Shown here one piece after another: positions 1-13,469 of a DNA stretch of 64,000 bases. The notes under the pieces were generated by a model. It was given only the letters and a program-made list of their open reading frames with translations, did no database searches and was not told the DNA's origin. Source of the stretch: Formicarius rufipectus (lineage: Eukaryota > Chordata > Aves > Passeriformes > Formicariidae); NCBI GenBank assembly GCA_013399695.1, contig VXAU01002492.1:1127854-1191853 (forward strand), written 5' to 3'. The position numbers and the translations under genes are program-made. Every line of letters starts with the position of its first letter. The first letter of the stretch is position 1.

Positions 1-52
1 CGCTCCAATTACAGCCAAATCTGAATAAAACTGATTCCACTGTGGTTGTCTG

Positions 53-97
53 GAGAAAAAGAAGAAAAAAAAAAAAAAAAAAAGAAGAAGAAAAAGC
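53..97. repeat. A-rich purine tract
   Basis: A tract made almost wholly of A and G, including an uninterrupted run of about 20 A followed by GAAGAAGAA. It is a simple-sequence tract. On the minus strand it gives a run of phenylalanine codons inside a spurious open frame. Confidence 0.9.
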
Positions 98-287
98 CCT
101 TTCCAGTTTCACTGTAGATAACTAAGTCTCGCATCTCTGCAGTACATCTGCACTTAATAAAAGTGAAAAGGTTTAAGGGCCAGCCCTGGAGAGAGCAGAA
201 AATTCTCAGCTCTGCCAATAACTTCAAGCAAAGTCCCTTCAGTTTTTCATGCCTCCTCTTTCCTGTTGTTTTCCCTGTCTTCCCTAG

Positions 288-512
288 GGCAGGAGAGGCC
301 CCAGCATCCATTAGTCCCCGTGTCTCCTGGTGCTGGGGTGGGCAGAGCAGGTTCTGTGCCGTGCCTGGGTGTCTGCAAGATCTCTTTGCCCTGGTACAAA
401 GGGTCATTCAGGACCAGATTCACGGGCAGTGTGGTCCAAGTGTGTGCTGCAGTGCACACCTGGAGGTCCTTCTTCCTGGTGGAGATGGATTTGGATGCAC
501 ACAGCAAGCAAG
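288..512 (+). other. Candidate internal exon (splice-like borders), product unknown
   Basis: The stretch is preceded by a long pyrimidine-rich tract ending in CCCTAG and followed by CAAG|GTGAGC, which is very close to the vertebrate donor consensus. Its length is 225 bases, a typical internal exon size. All three forward frames are open through most of it, so no frame stands out, and none gives a domain I recognise. It could be a coding exon, a noncoding RNA exon or chance. What is seen is the pair of splice-like signals and the open frames; exon status is inference. Confidence 0.22.
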
Positions 513-619
513 GTGAGCATCTGGCAGCCGACTGTGCATCCTCCCTGTCTTTGGGAAGAAACTAGATGCATGGGGATGAGGAAACCATCCCCTCCCCCAA
601 TGTGTGCTTAGCCTTTAAC

Positions 620-1140
620 CCAGGGTGAGTCTGGGTATCAGCCCTCTACTGCAGATGCTCACAGCTGGAATACAAACAGCAGTGATGGGTCCTGAGATCC
701 CCAACATAAGCTTCACAGGTGTTGGCTGCCATGAAGAATTAGGTGAGAAATGCAAGGAGTTGCTTTGAATTCAAAGCCATATTTTGTATTAACCAAACGC
801 AGCAAAAATAGCATGAAGCCTTTTTGCCATTATCAGAGATATTTAGCTGGGATTAAATGTTTGTTTACCTCAGATGGGTTTGCAACTGGTTTATACTTTT
901 ATCACCTCCAGATTGGATTACTGTAATCCTTTATTTGCACCTTATCCCCAGCTCTTTTTTATATTCCTTTTTTTTTCTTTTTTTTGGCTGTTGGGTCAGT
1001 GCAGCGAAACAAAAAAAAAAAAAGAATTTTGATTTCTGCCACCCAGAGGAGTAAATTACCTCTTATCCACGCTGAAATCATTGTCATATTGGGTTCTGAT
1101 CTCAATCCAAATTGATCTTCAAATTAGATTTTGGATCGAT
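620..1140. other. Unassigned AT-rich sequence with poly-T and poly-A runs
   Basis: No gene or known repeat was recognised. The stretch contains a T-rich tract near 956-985 and a 13-base A run near 1011-1023, which lie about 30 bases apart and could pair as a weak hairpin. Confidence 0.5.
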
Positions 1141-1149
1141 AATGGCCTT

Positions 1150-2105
1150 ATGACAGAACAACACCGCTAAGGCTCCCACAGGCTGCTGTGCCCCAGGGCA
1201 GCTGAGGAAAACCTCTCATCACCGTGGGTAATCCCACAAAAATTAATGCACACCCTGTCCCATTACCACTCTGCTGTCTGTCCCACCAGGGCAATGCTGT
1301 GCCTGGGTATGGTGCTTTCTGCTCGGTGTCCACCCAAACCTCCAGGTCCCTCCTTTCCCAGAGGGAAAGCAAAAGGAGAAAAGGCAAAAAAAAAACAGCT
1401 CAGAGAGAATGGCAAAACAAACTCAGAGTGGCTAAAATACTTAAATTTATTACTAACAAGATGAAAACTAAAAAGTAAGAAATAAATCAGTCTTAAGCAC
1501 ACCTTTCTCCTCCCACTCCTCCCTCTTTCCAGCAGCTACAGGGAGCAGGGAATGGGGGTTTGCAGTGGGTTGTTGGTTCTGCCATTGCTCTTGTTCTGTG
1601 GGTCACCCCATGGGCTGCAGGGGGGTCTGTGCACCCCAGTGGATCTCCATGGTCTGCAGAGGAGGAGGAATACTTTTGAGTCCTTCCCCCCCTGCTCCAG
1701 AGTGGGGTCCCTCCTTCACCTCCTCCTGCTCCCACCTCGGTCTCTGCATTGTTCTCTCATGGCTGGAATTTCCAACTGCCCCACACGCCTAAATCCTTAA
1801 ACATGTTATCCGAGGGCTGCGACTGTGGTTCTTATTTGGCTCAACTTTGGCCACCAGCAGGAGGTCCCTCCTGGCCCTGGCTGTCCTTGACTCCACAGGA
1901 CAGGGAGAGCTTCTGGCAGCTTCTGACAGGACCCATCCTGGAAGCCCCATCTTTTGCTGGAATTCAGCCACCGAAAGCTGTGACAGTGGGGTCAGCACTG
2001 CCTCCAGCCTCGCTCCCACAGCAGCTCTGCAGCTCCACTGAGGCTCTCCGGCCCTGCCCAGGGAGATGGACAAACCTTTGGCAAGGGGTAAATGGTGTGT
2101 TTCTA
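1150..2105. mobile_element. GC-rich LTR-like interspersed repeat, probably ERV-derived
   Basis: This block is clearly more GC-rich than its flanks. It contains phrases I associate with abundant passerine LTR-like repeats: a 'taaatccttaaacatg' segment near 1790, then 'ggctcaactttggccaccag' near 1838, the 'caggaggtccctcctgg' palindromic phrase near 1857, and 'gagcttctggcagcttctgacagg' just after. A minus-strand AATAAA lies in the AT-rich middle near 1445, so the element may be a minus-strand LTR, but I could not fix TG/CA ends or a target duplication. The family assignment is from memory of similar bird sequences and is uncertain. Several open frames of 60-130 residues inside it are GC-driven and show no domain. 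Confidence 0.42.
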
Positions 2106-5100
2106 ACCCTGAGTCTCCAATTCCAATTAAGTGCCTTCTGAGATGTAGTGAAATGAGCCCGCAACATTAAGTGAAACGAAACTGGAGATTAATTAAAGTT
2201 TTATATTAAAAATTGACAATATAAGGAAAAGGAATAAACATTTAGGGAACAGAAAGAAGATCCAGTATTCTCCAAAGCCCCTACAAGAAGCATGAGCTGC
2301 AGCTGAGGTGCAATTTCCCTCCAAGCTTTTCCAGGCACTTAGTATTTCAGAAGTGATTTATCTGGAAATATGTGTGAGTTATTTTGAGGCTGTTATGATT
2401 ATATCATTTGATGAGATTTTTTTTTCCCTTCTCTTTTCTGCACCGAGGACTTTAAAGTGAGAGAGACAGTCTGTAGATAGCTTGTGGTTTGTTTAATTAA
2501 CTGGCTTTCTTTTTATGGATGGCTGCTTGCAAGGCTGCTCTTTCATTTAGTGATTGTTTTTGTTATTAATGGTTTCAGACAGAGCTCTTCACGTACCAAG
2601 TGCAAGTTTTTGCAAAGCCAATGAAGGAATCACACAAGAGGGTTTTTTTCCTCCTCTTTCCTGCCGCTCTTGTTTATTTTCTGTGGTGCTGCTCTCCATG
2701 GTCTGCTGTGGTTGTTAGCACTTGACATCAAAAACAAAAAAAAAATTGGTGTTCTTGAGCTCAAAGTTTTCTCTCTCAAATTTGCAAAGGGCTGTTTGTT
2801 TGGCAAAGGTGTCAGGAAACATTTTAAGGTTTTAAAATTCATGCTAATGTGGTATGTTAATAAAACGTCAGGGCATTCTTAGTCCTAAATAAGAGAGAGG
2901 GGCAGCCCAGGGCATAAATTCAATTATGTTCATTGTTCATGTAACAGAAGAGGTGTTAACTCTGTAATATCATTGTGGTCTGCAGGAGAGTAGGGTAGAA
3001 GGGTGTAAGGAGGAAGGAAGGGACTATTTTATTTAAACATAACTTGGGGAGGTCAGAAGAGCTGGGTCAATAATGGAGATGAAAATTAACAATGGGGAGG
3101 GTGTGAAATAAATGTTATGTGCCTCCCCCTCCAAGATACCACATGAGTATCTTTTACCAAAGGGAGCTGAAAGCAATTACTCATATGAGCCCCTCTTGTC
3201 ATAGCCATCCTGTGAAGGTCCAAATTAATTCCCCAGAAAGTCTCTCATTCCAATGTCTTGTTTTCACTGCACTGTAAGCCTCCAGTTACATGGATCAGCC
3301 AAAATCCATGTCACCCCTGAAAGAGGCAGCCCCACCATCTGTCCTTTCTCTGCTTGCTCATTCCCAGGGCTTTACTTCTGGTGGAAGTAGTGCTAATGCA
3401 GACACAGTAGGATTCAAATCATAGGGATCTCTTTTTTTTATAATTATTGTTTATTTTCAGAAAGATCAGCTCCTTATTCTGGCCCCATCCAAGTCTGCAT
3501 GAACACTTGCACGACAAGACTGAGGAGAAGGAACAGCAAAGTGAAGGAGGCAAAGCTGTGGTTTCTGTGCTAAATAAACCTCTAAAATCAGGATGAGTAG
3601 CTGGAGGATCTGGTGGTTTCTATCCTACCAAGACAGCAGTTTTTACCACAGTGTGTTGGAGAGAGAGGCCAATCACGGCTCCTGTAAGAGGAAAAGGTGG
3701 GTTAGCAGAGTAGAGTTTGTGTGAATCATGGTAGGAATGATTTGCATGTGCCCTTGGAAGTAAGTTACTATTCTCTTTAAGTCTCTACTTCCCAGTCAGC
3801 TCAGCCAGGGTTGGTTTCAGGAAGGCCTTAGGAACTTTGTGTACAGTTCATGCTGAGTCATATTTTCTTCCAGCACGGTGCCTTTGAGTATTTTACCCAT
3901 TGCATTTATCTCTTCTACTGCTAAAAATCTTTCCCTTTATCTAGTTAACTCAGTATGTATGTGTTGCCATTTTCAGGCTGAGGGAGTGAAAGGAAATAGA
4001 AAAATAAGAGCATAGGGACCATTTCAGGAAAATAGGAATGGTCAACTATTTTTATCTTTCCCTTCTGAAGGGAATGAGGTGAACATTTTCTGACAAGAAA
4101 CTCTTTAATAGTTAAAGTTTGTTTTATACCCATGTTAAAACTCAGACTCTCCTGAGAAGTAAAATCACTTCACTCTTCTCATGGGGCCAAATCATTCAAT
4201 TGTGTCTCCAGGTTCTGGCCTTAAACATTTCTTTATTGCATGAGTGCAGAGGAGCTGAATCTGTTTATGGTTTCTCATTGGAATGCATTATAAAATCTTT
4301 TGTAAATGTGTGAATGTTCCTTGCAGTTACAGGGATCCAGGGTCCCATTAAATTAAACAGAACACCCCAATAATTGTTGTGCAGACACTCCAAGCATCTG
4401 TTCCTCTATGCATTGTAGAACTTGCACTGGGGAATTACTTAATAAAGGTGACTGGGATATAGAGACAAGCACAGAGGATGAAGGTAATATAATTTTAGGG
4501 GCACATAGAAGCCTTACATTCACTGCTACTGTTGGTAAGAAGGATTAAAAGGCTGAAATAATAATCAAGAGAGCAAGAATAAACTCTACTAGAAAAAGCA
4601 GGAGCTGAGGGTTTCTGCTCAGACAGTAATTTGAGGCAAAACTTTGGGGATTCAAAGTTTCAAAAGAATTCAATGATTTGGGAAAGAGTAAAGAAACTTT
4701 TTCTTCTTCATACATATAAGATGTATTTTAATGTAACAAATGGCTGTGGCAAAGTACAGCTCCTTTGACTGGAACTGTAATATTTCATATCCCAGAAGAA
4801 CTTCCTTTCTCAGACTGTGGAGAAACCACTAAGCTATTATTTGTTATTCTCATATATCAGCAACAGTGGTAAATTTTCACTAGCTGTAGTGAAAACAAAT
4901 TCAACTCAAGGAAGCTGTGCCAACTCATGGTGGGAAAGCATCAACATGAAAGCCTTGTCCAGCCTATATAATTTCCTGATTATAAAGCATTATAATAAAT
5001 AAGTGAAAAACATAAATGTCAAAGGTGACTCCTTGCTGTAATTCCCTCATTTACAGGGGAAACAGCTGCCATAAGCTGTTGTATCACTAATCAAAGTATA

Positions 5101-5610
5101 CCATGCTTTGAAACACTGAGAAAATCAAATTCCTTAAAATGTTTTCCAATTAGTAAAATTTCCCTCTGTCTTACATAGCTCCAGTTTGGCTGGGAATGTG
5201 CATCCTGGCAAAATTAGACAATGGCATCTTTCTGTAGTAGAGTCATGGAGACATTGCTGCTCTTTGTGTCACAGTCTGAGAGTTTCAAGCAATCCCTTAA
5301 ACACACTGGGATGGAGCAGAGGGGAAGAGTGAGCCTTCCAGGGCTCTGGCAGTGTGGGATTGAAACTGGTGCTGAATGGCTGCTGCTGGGGTCTGCTGCT
5401 GGGGTGTGCTCTGCCTTCCAGGTGGACACTCAGTGGCTGGATAAATAAATCTGCAGGGTAGGAGTGAGGTAAAAAGGGTGTTTAGACCCTACCAACTGAG
5501 TGGACAAAGCAAAACTTCTCTTCTAAGTTAATCTCCTGTCTGAACATACCCACAATTTCTTCCCCTGTGCTGCAAATGACCCCTTCGTTTTGTATATTTA
5601 TCTATTCCTT

Positions 5611-5690
5611 AAAAAAAAAAAAAGAATATAAAAAACGAACAACAACCAAAAAAACTAAACCAAAGCAAACAAGCAAAAACCCCAATCACC
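5611..5690. repeat. A-rich / CAAA-rich simple tract
   Basis: A 13-base A run is followed by degenerate AAAC/CAAA units with almost no T on the + strand after about 5640. It is low-complexity sequence and has no coding meaning. Confidence 0.8.
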
Positions 5691-5810
5691 TAAACCACTC
5701 TGTCAAAGTCTCAAGTTAAATACATCTACAATGTAATGGAGTTCCCAATACTTGGGTTGTATCAGTTTTTCCCCAAATTTGGTTGATCCTACCTGCTAAA
5801 TAATTGCAGG

Positions 5811-5848
5811 CTTCCTTAGAGCACAAGGCCCTTCCTTAGAGCACAAGA
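5811..5848. repeat. Short tandem duplication (unit about 20 bp)
   Basis: CTTCCTTAGAGCACAAG occurs twice, at 5811 and 5831, with three bases (GCC) between the copies. The copies are identical over 17 bases, so the duplication is probably recent. Confidence 0.9.
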
Positions 5849-8800
5849 ATAAGGAGCAAAATCACTCACTAGTGCTTTTAAGCCCTAACTTTATAACAAA
5901 ATGGATGGTTGGTAACTTCTAAGCCTGTAACAAAATAATGATGTGGATTGTGATGGTCTGAATTGGAAGAATTTCAGGGAAAGACTTCTCTGGTTGAAGA
6001 AAGTATGATTTTTTTGAATGCTAAAAGTTTGAGAGACATATTTTAGTGATGTTTTGTTTACTTGTAGCAGCACTTTCCGACCAAGTGATGTGAGTGTTCT
6101 GTTTTGTTGCTTGGAGAATGGAAGACTATAGCCTTCCATTATGAAATTGCTTTTGATTTCATGTTTCCATTTTACAATAACCTAATTTCAAAATCAAACC
6201 AAACTTCTTCACAAATTAATGGAATCTTTTCATGTGTGTGTTTGGGCTTGGTTTTATTTAATTTATTGTATTTGTTATGATTATTGTTGCTGTTATTAAA
6301 ATTTAATAGACGTTTTACACTGGAATATCCTGCCCATCTCAGAACAGCAGAAACCTGTGAAAGTAATAGTGATTATTTTTAAAGTAGATTCTGAAACACA
6401 ACTTTGTTCCAGCCATCTTAATTCCTTTTTCTTTCTTTTTGTTTTTGCTGTAGCCCTGTATACAAACATGCTTAGGCCCCATGTGAACCTCCCTGAAAGC
6501 TCCTTTGGTTCTTGCCCAGCATTTATATTATCTCTTTCTGAGAATGTGCAAAGAGAACAATAAACATGGGTCTCTCCTTTTGCTGGCACAGCAAAAAGGA
6601 CTTTTTCTTTACCTGGTGCTTCTTAATTTGAATAGATTTCCCCTCGATTATATATTAGTTCATATTCCACAGATTGGAGAGAAACAAAATACACATGTAT
6701 GGCCTTGGGCTTTCCAAACAAACTCAAGGTAAGCTCCAGAACACCTGGATATTTGTAAACCACCCATGGCAACCCGTGCCTTAGGAGGGGGTCTGAGCCT
6801 TGAACATGCCACTGAATTTTACACCACCTGATTCCAAATGCATCCGCTAAATATCCTCCTGAAATCTATAGGGAAGAAAACCTGAGCTGGTGCCAAGAGT
6901 ACACCGAGTTCTTTCGTTTGTAATTTGCCTCACAAAACATATCAACTGCCTTTGTTTTCATAAAAGCCCTGCTGAAAGGTTACACACAGCACTGTGTTCC
7001 TGGGAGGGGGAATGGGTGGAGGCAAGTCTAATCATTGTAATTATATGACTGAAAAAGAGACTCTTGACACATTAAGGCACTTAAAAGAAGGGAAGAAAAT
7101 ACCATACAGAGAAGGAATTTGTTCATCAGACTCCTTAAAAGGAGGCTGCAATAAAAATCAAAAAGTAACTTAGTGGTTTATAATTACTCATGTGCTTGTT
7201 GATCCACTTTGTGTTTCTTTTGTGATTCAGTGAATCAAGTATTGAAAGGAAAACATGTGGATGGAATAAATATCCCCCATTACAAAGAAAAAAAAATTTA
7301 AAAAACCAGGACAAAACTCCATACTAAAACAGGAAGACAATATAAAACTTCTGTGGAATTATTAGCTCTGCCTCACCACTAAATTGATTGCTCTCTTGGT
7401 GGATGTTAGTAAAATAAGCTTTAAAATCAAGATGCCAGACTGTAAATTACCTTTTTCAATTACCTATTTGAGTCAATTATTCTCATGTCAAAAAAAGGCC
7501 ATAAATAACATAAAGAATTACCACATGTGTATTTGATACATATATATTTGAATTTTGATGAGTTTATTACATTCAAATACTGCAGGTTAATCATTGTTTT
7601 GGTTGGATCTATTATTAATTCTGGGAGAAAAAGAATTATTTCCAGGATTGATAACTCTGATGACTTTGGCACAAGGAGAATTCTAGGATGAGGTCAACCC
7701 AGGAACTAACCAGCTGTTAACTTTGAAGTGCCTATTCCATTAACAAAGCTTAAATCTAAATTTATTTATTTGTTTAATTGTATGATGGAGTATGACTGTG
7801 GTTACTTTTGAACATACAGTTTGGAAATATAGCAAGCTGTGTTTAAATAGGATGTTAGTTTGGTGGGGTTTTTTTGTTTTGGTTTTGGTTTGGGAGTTTT
7901 TTTTAATGAGAATTCCAAACATCAACTCACCATTTGCAAACATAGCCAAGTGAACATTTTAGTTTCCATGTATGTATGTACACAAAATGCAACATGAACC
8001 AAAGCAAGGTTCATGTGAAAGTATGAGGGTGTCATAGTTTTTCCAATTATTAACATGCTCAAATCTGGCCTGTTGATGGCTTTGTTGAATTCAAACCCAA
8101 CATTTTGTAAGTAGTAGAACTATAAGTGTCCTTCTGAATTATCCTGATATTTCATTTGTATGACTCTGTAGCTCTGATGTGGGTTTGTGCTTCTGTGTGC
8201 TCCCAGATAAATTCAGGCAGGGCACACTGACAGTTCTACTGCACAAACTTTCTTTTTTCATGCACCAGGATTGTAGTTGCACCTATGACTTGTGGTTTAA
8301 TACTGGCCAAGATAAATCCCCCCTGAAGGGCCAGTGAAGGCAGAAGTGCATATTGAAGCACTCTTATATTATATAGAAGTCTTTCTATCAACTTTCTGAG
8401 AATGATTCTACTCCCAAATTTCTGCTTGCAATAATGATGTCAGGGAACTGGGCTGACAGACATGAGCTCACAGAAACATTTAAGTTTAACCTTGAACTTT
8501 CTTTGCGCAGACCTTGAGAAGTTCATCTGGTGAGGGACAGAACCCCACTGTACTATGGCAGCACTTAGATCTACTGCTTGAACCCAGAACTAAGTTACTT
8601 AAAAAAGAAGTGGATGCAAATCTATCCTGTAACAGCACAAATACACTTTTGACTGGATGGGCAACAGATCAGAATTGGAAATTACTTTTTAAAATATTGC
8701 CAGTTCCTGTCACACCACAGATTTAATAATAAGGGGATGATCACTTTAAAAACATCCCAGGTACTCACTCATGAGCAAGCTGTAGGTAGACATACATTAT

Positions 8801-9442
8801 AATAAACCTTTCACTAGAGGATTTTGAATAATGAAGATGTCCATAAAAATTGAAACCCATCCACTGCTCATTCACTACCAGAAAGGGATGAGTTTGTTAA
8901 ACACACCTCAAAAAGTTAAAGGTAGCTCAGTATACCTGGAGTAAAGGGTGTTTATCTTTTTCAGGTTTTGGGGTGAGGCATGTAGTCCTATTTGCACATT
9001 AAACAGAACTTTAAAAAAACTTTAAAGAAACCTTAATCTTTATTTAGAAGAGATAAGATTTTAAAGTTAAGTGCATTTTCCCCAGAACTAGAAATGATAT
9101 TTTAATTGTTTTCAGTAAAGATGGCCTTCAGACTTACATTTAGTGTACTTACTTGCCAAAACTTTCCACTACTTCTGCAGTTCCACCAGCACTATAAAGT
9201 GCAAAGTGGTATTGTCTAAGGAAATTTTACACAGTATTTTAACACTTTCCCATAATGATAACTTACATCTGTAAGTGTGACTCAAAGAAGTATGTGTGTA
9301 TGACTGTATGCATGTCATTCTTTAGTTTATTATACATTTTACTGCCATCGGTGTCATTAGTCTTCCTTGTTAGTCATTTTCTACCTGACTTCCTGCAGCT
9401 CTCTTACAAATGTGTACCATTAAGAGTTATATTTGCTTTCAA

Positions 9443-10704
9443 CTAGAACCAAGGGAAAAATGCTGTATGAATGCATTCAGTTTGACTAATTTTTATGGTT
9501 TTTTTCTTAATCAGCTGGGTTGTGCATGTAGGAAAGTAATCAGTAGACTTTGTTAAATTGCTGCCAGTGGTGCCAACTTGACCAACTCCTGATCCCAAAT
9601 CACATTGATGGCAATATTTTACCATATATGAAAAGAGAGCAAGATCTTTAGTATCCACATTAGTATTGACAATACTGCTGTTGTTTGTGTAAGGATCTGA
9701 AAGTATGAAGGGTTTCACAGAAGAAACAAGCGCAAGAGGAGCGTCAAATTCTGTCAGTGATCTACTCGCTTGACACACACAACAAACACGTCTCAGCCTT
9801 GTTTGCACTTTAAAATCCTTCCTTGTTTGCTTTCAGACAAGGCGTTTTCTTCACATCTGACTGGCAGGATGACAAAAACAGCCTCAGTTTTCAGATGTTC
9901 CTTCTAGAAACTGCCCAAATTCTAATACTTGCCATGCTGTTCGTGCCATCGAAGGCCAAGCCAGAAGACATGTTTGGGACTAAGTGCTCTTTCATTTCAT
10001 TGGCAAAAGTGTTTTGTCAGTTTCTCATAATTGGACACAAAACAATTTATACATTTGGAAAGAAATCTACTTTTGGGGGGCATGAATTCAGCCTGGCCAA
10101 AAGGAAACTTATGAATGTACAGCTTTTGGAACATCAGCATCTATTTGACAATGTGAGTAGCACTGAAAAACAGCTGACCTAAAGACTTGCACAAGAGATT
10201 TAAAAAGTGGGGACTTTGTGAAATTTGGCAGTTGTCCTTCTACCTGGGATGTTCTATATGGAAGTCAGATTGCAAACAGTGGGAAGAGGGTGTTGTGTGT
10301 CCCCCTCTGCTTTTATGCAGCACCACATTCAGCGTTTGGAGTTGCTGAGGGGCTGGATGACTGATTTTGACATATGGCTCCACAATGACTGTACATACCA
10401 ACTGGAGGAAGGATTCTACAGCCTCTTGAGCATTAGATATCTCCCACAAGAGTAATTTCTGTGGTTTTGAACTGGAAGCCAGGTCTCCTGAAGCCCTAAT
10501 TTTGGCACTGACAATGACATGGGTCACATCTGTTGGCAAATCTTTCTGGGCCAGATCTCCAGAGGGACCTTGGTGTTCTGTCAGCTCCTGGAATACAATG
10601 CACAACCCTGACAAATATACAGAGTCAGCCCAGGATGGGCCTTGGCAGAAGTAGTACACTGAATGGGGTTGTTGCTTAATGGAGCAAAAAAAAGGCCAGA
10701 ACAA
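9443..10704. other. Low stop-codon stretch with three adjacent open frames
   Basis: Three non-overlapping open frames of 121 (minus, 9443-9808), 119 (plus, 9823-10182) and 154 residues (minus, 10240-10704) lie end to end, which is unusual for this AT-rich neighbourhood. A pyrimidine-rich acceptor-like TTTGCTTTCAG precedes position 9837 and opens into the plus frame. None of the three translations shows a domain, signal peptide or family I recognise, and the strands disagree. The stretch could be an unrecognised old repeat, a decayed gene or chance. Confidence 0.25.
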
Positions 10705-10709
10705 GAGAA

Positions 10710-13380
10710 GTAAAAACTGCCAGATGTGTGTTATACTTAGACATGTCCTATGATTGTTACCTGCGAAGTAAATCCACCTCTCAGGATGGCTCCTTCAGAC
10801 ATGTACATTTTAGAAAGCTAAAGGTGGGTAACATGAGTCCCATCATTAGGACACCTAACCCTGGCTCAGATTCACTTCCAGAGATGAATCTACACCTCAT
10901 TTCATTTGCCAGGAAATAGAAGCACAACTTCCTTTGTGGTGCTAGGAAAGATATTTGCAAATATTTTTCAACCTCTCTGACTCTTAGGATGTGAAGAGAA
11001 ATATGAGTATGAGATAATAGCAAGATTTTTCCACACAATTTCAAGATTTATTTACAATTTAAGTGGAAAAACACAGAACTTGTTAATCAGCCATGGTTCA
11101 TATACTAACATTAAATGGCCCTTATAAATGTTGTCACTGAGACTAAAACCAGTGCTCCCTCTTTTCTCCTCCCCAACTTTGCCCTTTGAAGTGTGAAGGA
11201 TGAGTATTAGTCTCAGTGGAGTCCAAGCTAGAGACATTTTTCTAGTTTTGTTAGGCACTTTGCTCACATTAATTAGGAAAAATGTTTGAACCATTTCTAA
11301 TAAATCAAGCCTGTAACTTTGGAAGAAGTATTCCCATTATTTTGAGCACTGCTTCATTTCAGTGCTCTTTGGAGCCTACATGTTCCGTGCTCAGCATACA
11401 CCTGCAGAAAGAGGAGACAGAGTATGAAGTGGTATCAATTCTAAATCAAAAGGAGATTAATACTTTAAAAATGTAATTTACCAATGATGCAGTGCTTATT
11501 CTTTTCACTTGAGCTGGCTCAAATCCTCCAGTAGGTATTAGAAGATAATGGCCATTTTTGGTGTTCCACATGAAAGGTCTCTTTTGGACAAAAGAAGTGA
11601 TGGGATTTTATTGCCTTAATGTTTGCTCTCTGTAGTGGAGTCTTGCTTGTCTCTGAGGAATCCAAATATTATTTGCAAGAGGAAAAAATTTCATTGAAGA
11701 ACAGCAGCTATGTATTTGAAGATAATATTTTTTTTTTTCTGAAGCATTTAAAAAAACCCAAAACTTTCTTCCATTAAGTTATCAATTAAATATGCAGATT
11801 TGAAGATTTTGAAATTTATATTCCAACATCATATGCAGTCATCTCCTCTATGATGGTTACAGTGTAAGGAAAGAAGAAATTACATACTTAAAGGACCTTG
11901 TTCCAGATTCTGCCAGACATTTGGCATTTATATACTACTAATTGATTATTTATACAAGTTCTAATCATCATTAGCAACTAATTCTCTCTGAATAATGCAA
12001 CAAAGCATTCTTGTGTCTCTAAACTGGTGTTTGTTCTTGTAGACAGCATCATGGGGAAAATGCTCTTGATGATGTCCTGCAGATGGAAGAGCTTAGGAAA
12101 ACAGGAATGGTTGAATGAAGCCTCATTTCTATTTTATGCTGAGTGCTCAGAAGGATGTTTCCCTGCTCTCTGCTCACCTCCACTGACTGACATTGTAATT
12201 ACCCTTATTTCACTGTGCTTGGTGGAGAGGTCTTGCATCTCAAGATTTCTTTTCAGTTCTCCCAGTGATTCAGTGCATTCTCACATTACCTGGAAATTCT
12301 GAAATGGCAGCAAAAACATGGACCATGTTGAAAACTGCATTTCAGATGACTTCTAATGCCTGGATTTACTACAGAGCTACATGTATTCTGCTATACCACA
12401 CTGAGACAGGGATTGGTGAAGAGCAGCTACCAGGAGCAGTGACCTCTCAGAGCAAGATCATCTCATGTGCTGAGAACTGCTTTCTTTCAAAGTAGATGCA
12501 AAATCTGTCATAGCAAAGCACACCATTTCCCTGGGATTATATGTGGGTTGGGATGGAGTGGAAGGGGTGGGTGTTATATAGTGGGACTTTTATGTCCGAA
12601 ACGATAATGTAAGGTCCAACTGATGGTTAAAAACACCACAAGTCTAACCTTGTCTGACAGCCTATTTATCAAAATCAAGAATTCCTTTGAATCTTTCAGA
12701 GAAGGCTTGATTAAGGATGTTGGGAAATAACCATACACAAGAGCAAGTCCGCTAATCAATAAGAGATGCTTCATCATGCACTCTTGTTCCAACCAGTGTT
12801 TATATGGATCAGTCGTTCTCTCCCACTGAATTTAATGATGCTATCTAAACTAATGGAAATGCTTCATTTCCCAAATATTGCCTGTGATGTCTGAATGCTC
12901 ATGTAGCAAGAGATTTTGCATGGCACAGGCATCAAGGAATGGTATTAGTCAAAGTAACAACCTGTATAAGAAAACCTCTAAAATCAGAGACTGACAAGGC
13001 TCATAAGCACCACAAGCATTTTATCGCTCCCCTTGTTTCCAGCTGAGCTTTTGTTGTTATTTTAGTAATAAAAGGGTACCACAAACACTTACATGCTATC
13101 AGTGAAAATGCAAGGGCCATGACTGAAACTCACTGTTTACACTTGCAGCACTCAGAGCCTTTAGAGAGCTGAGACAGTCCTGTAAGGCTTTAAGCACTAA
13201 AGTAAATGAACTCAAGTTTGGGCAGTGGACCTTGCAGTGAAAGCGTATTTGAGCACATTCTTCGAGGGTTCCCTGTTGTTCTGTGCTGTGCCATTGTTTC
13301 TGCAGTTACATATCTGCAGGACGGTGTGCAGTGTGGTGAGGGTCAGCAGAGGGATTTGGAGCAATCCAGGAAGGGAAAGC
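10710..13380. other. Unique AT-rich DNA, no gene seen
   Basis: No exon, RNA gene or mobile element was recognised. Short A/T runs occur near 11728-11760. The sequence becomes more GC-rich towards 13.2 kb, where the CR1 element begins. Confidence 0.55.
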
Positions 13381-13469
13381 AGGAAAAGTGGGCCTGATGT
13401 CAATAATCTTACTTTGCCACCCTCAGAATGTCTTGGGGCTCTGTCAGTCAGCAGAGACACCGACAGCAG

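Larger units (their letters stand above)
2170..9440. other. Unique AT-rich DNA, no gene seen
   Basis: This is about 7 kb of AT-rich sequence without a convincing exon, RNA gene or mobile element. It holds short A/T runs, a CAAA-rich tract near 5611-5690, a 20-base direct duplication at 5811-5848, and a T/G-rich GGTTTTGG-type tract near 7863-7905. The open frames (longest about 97 residues) look like chance. Confidence 0.6.
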
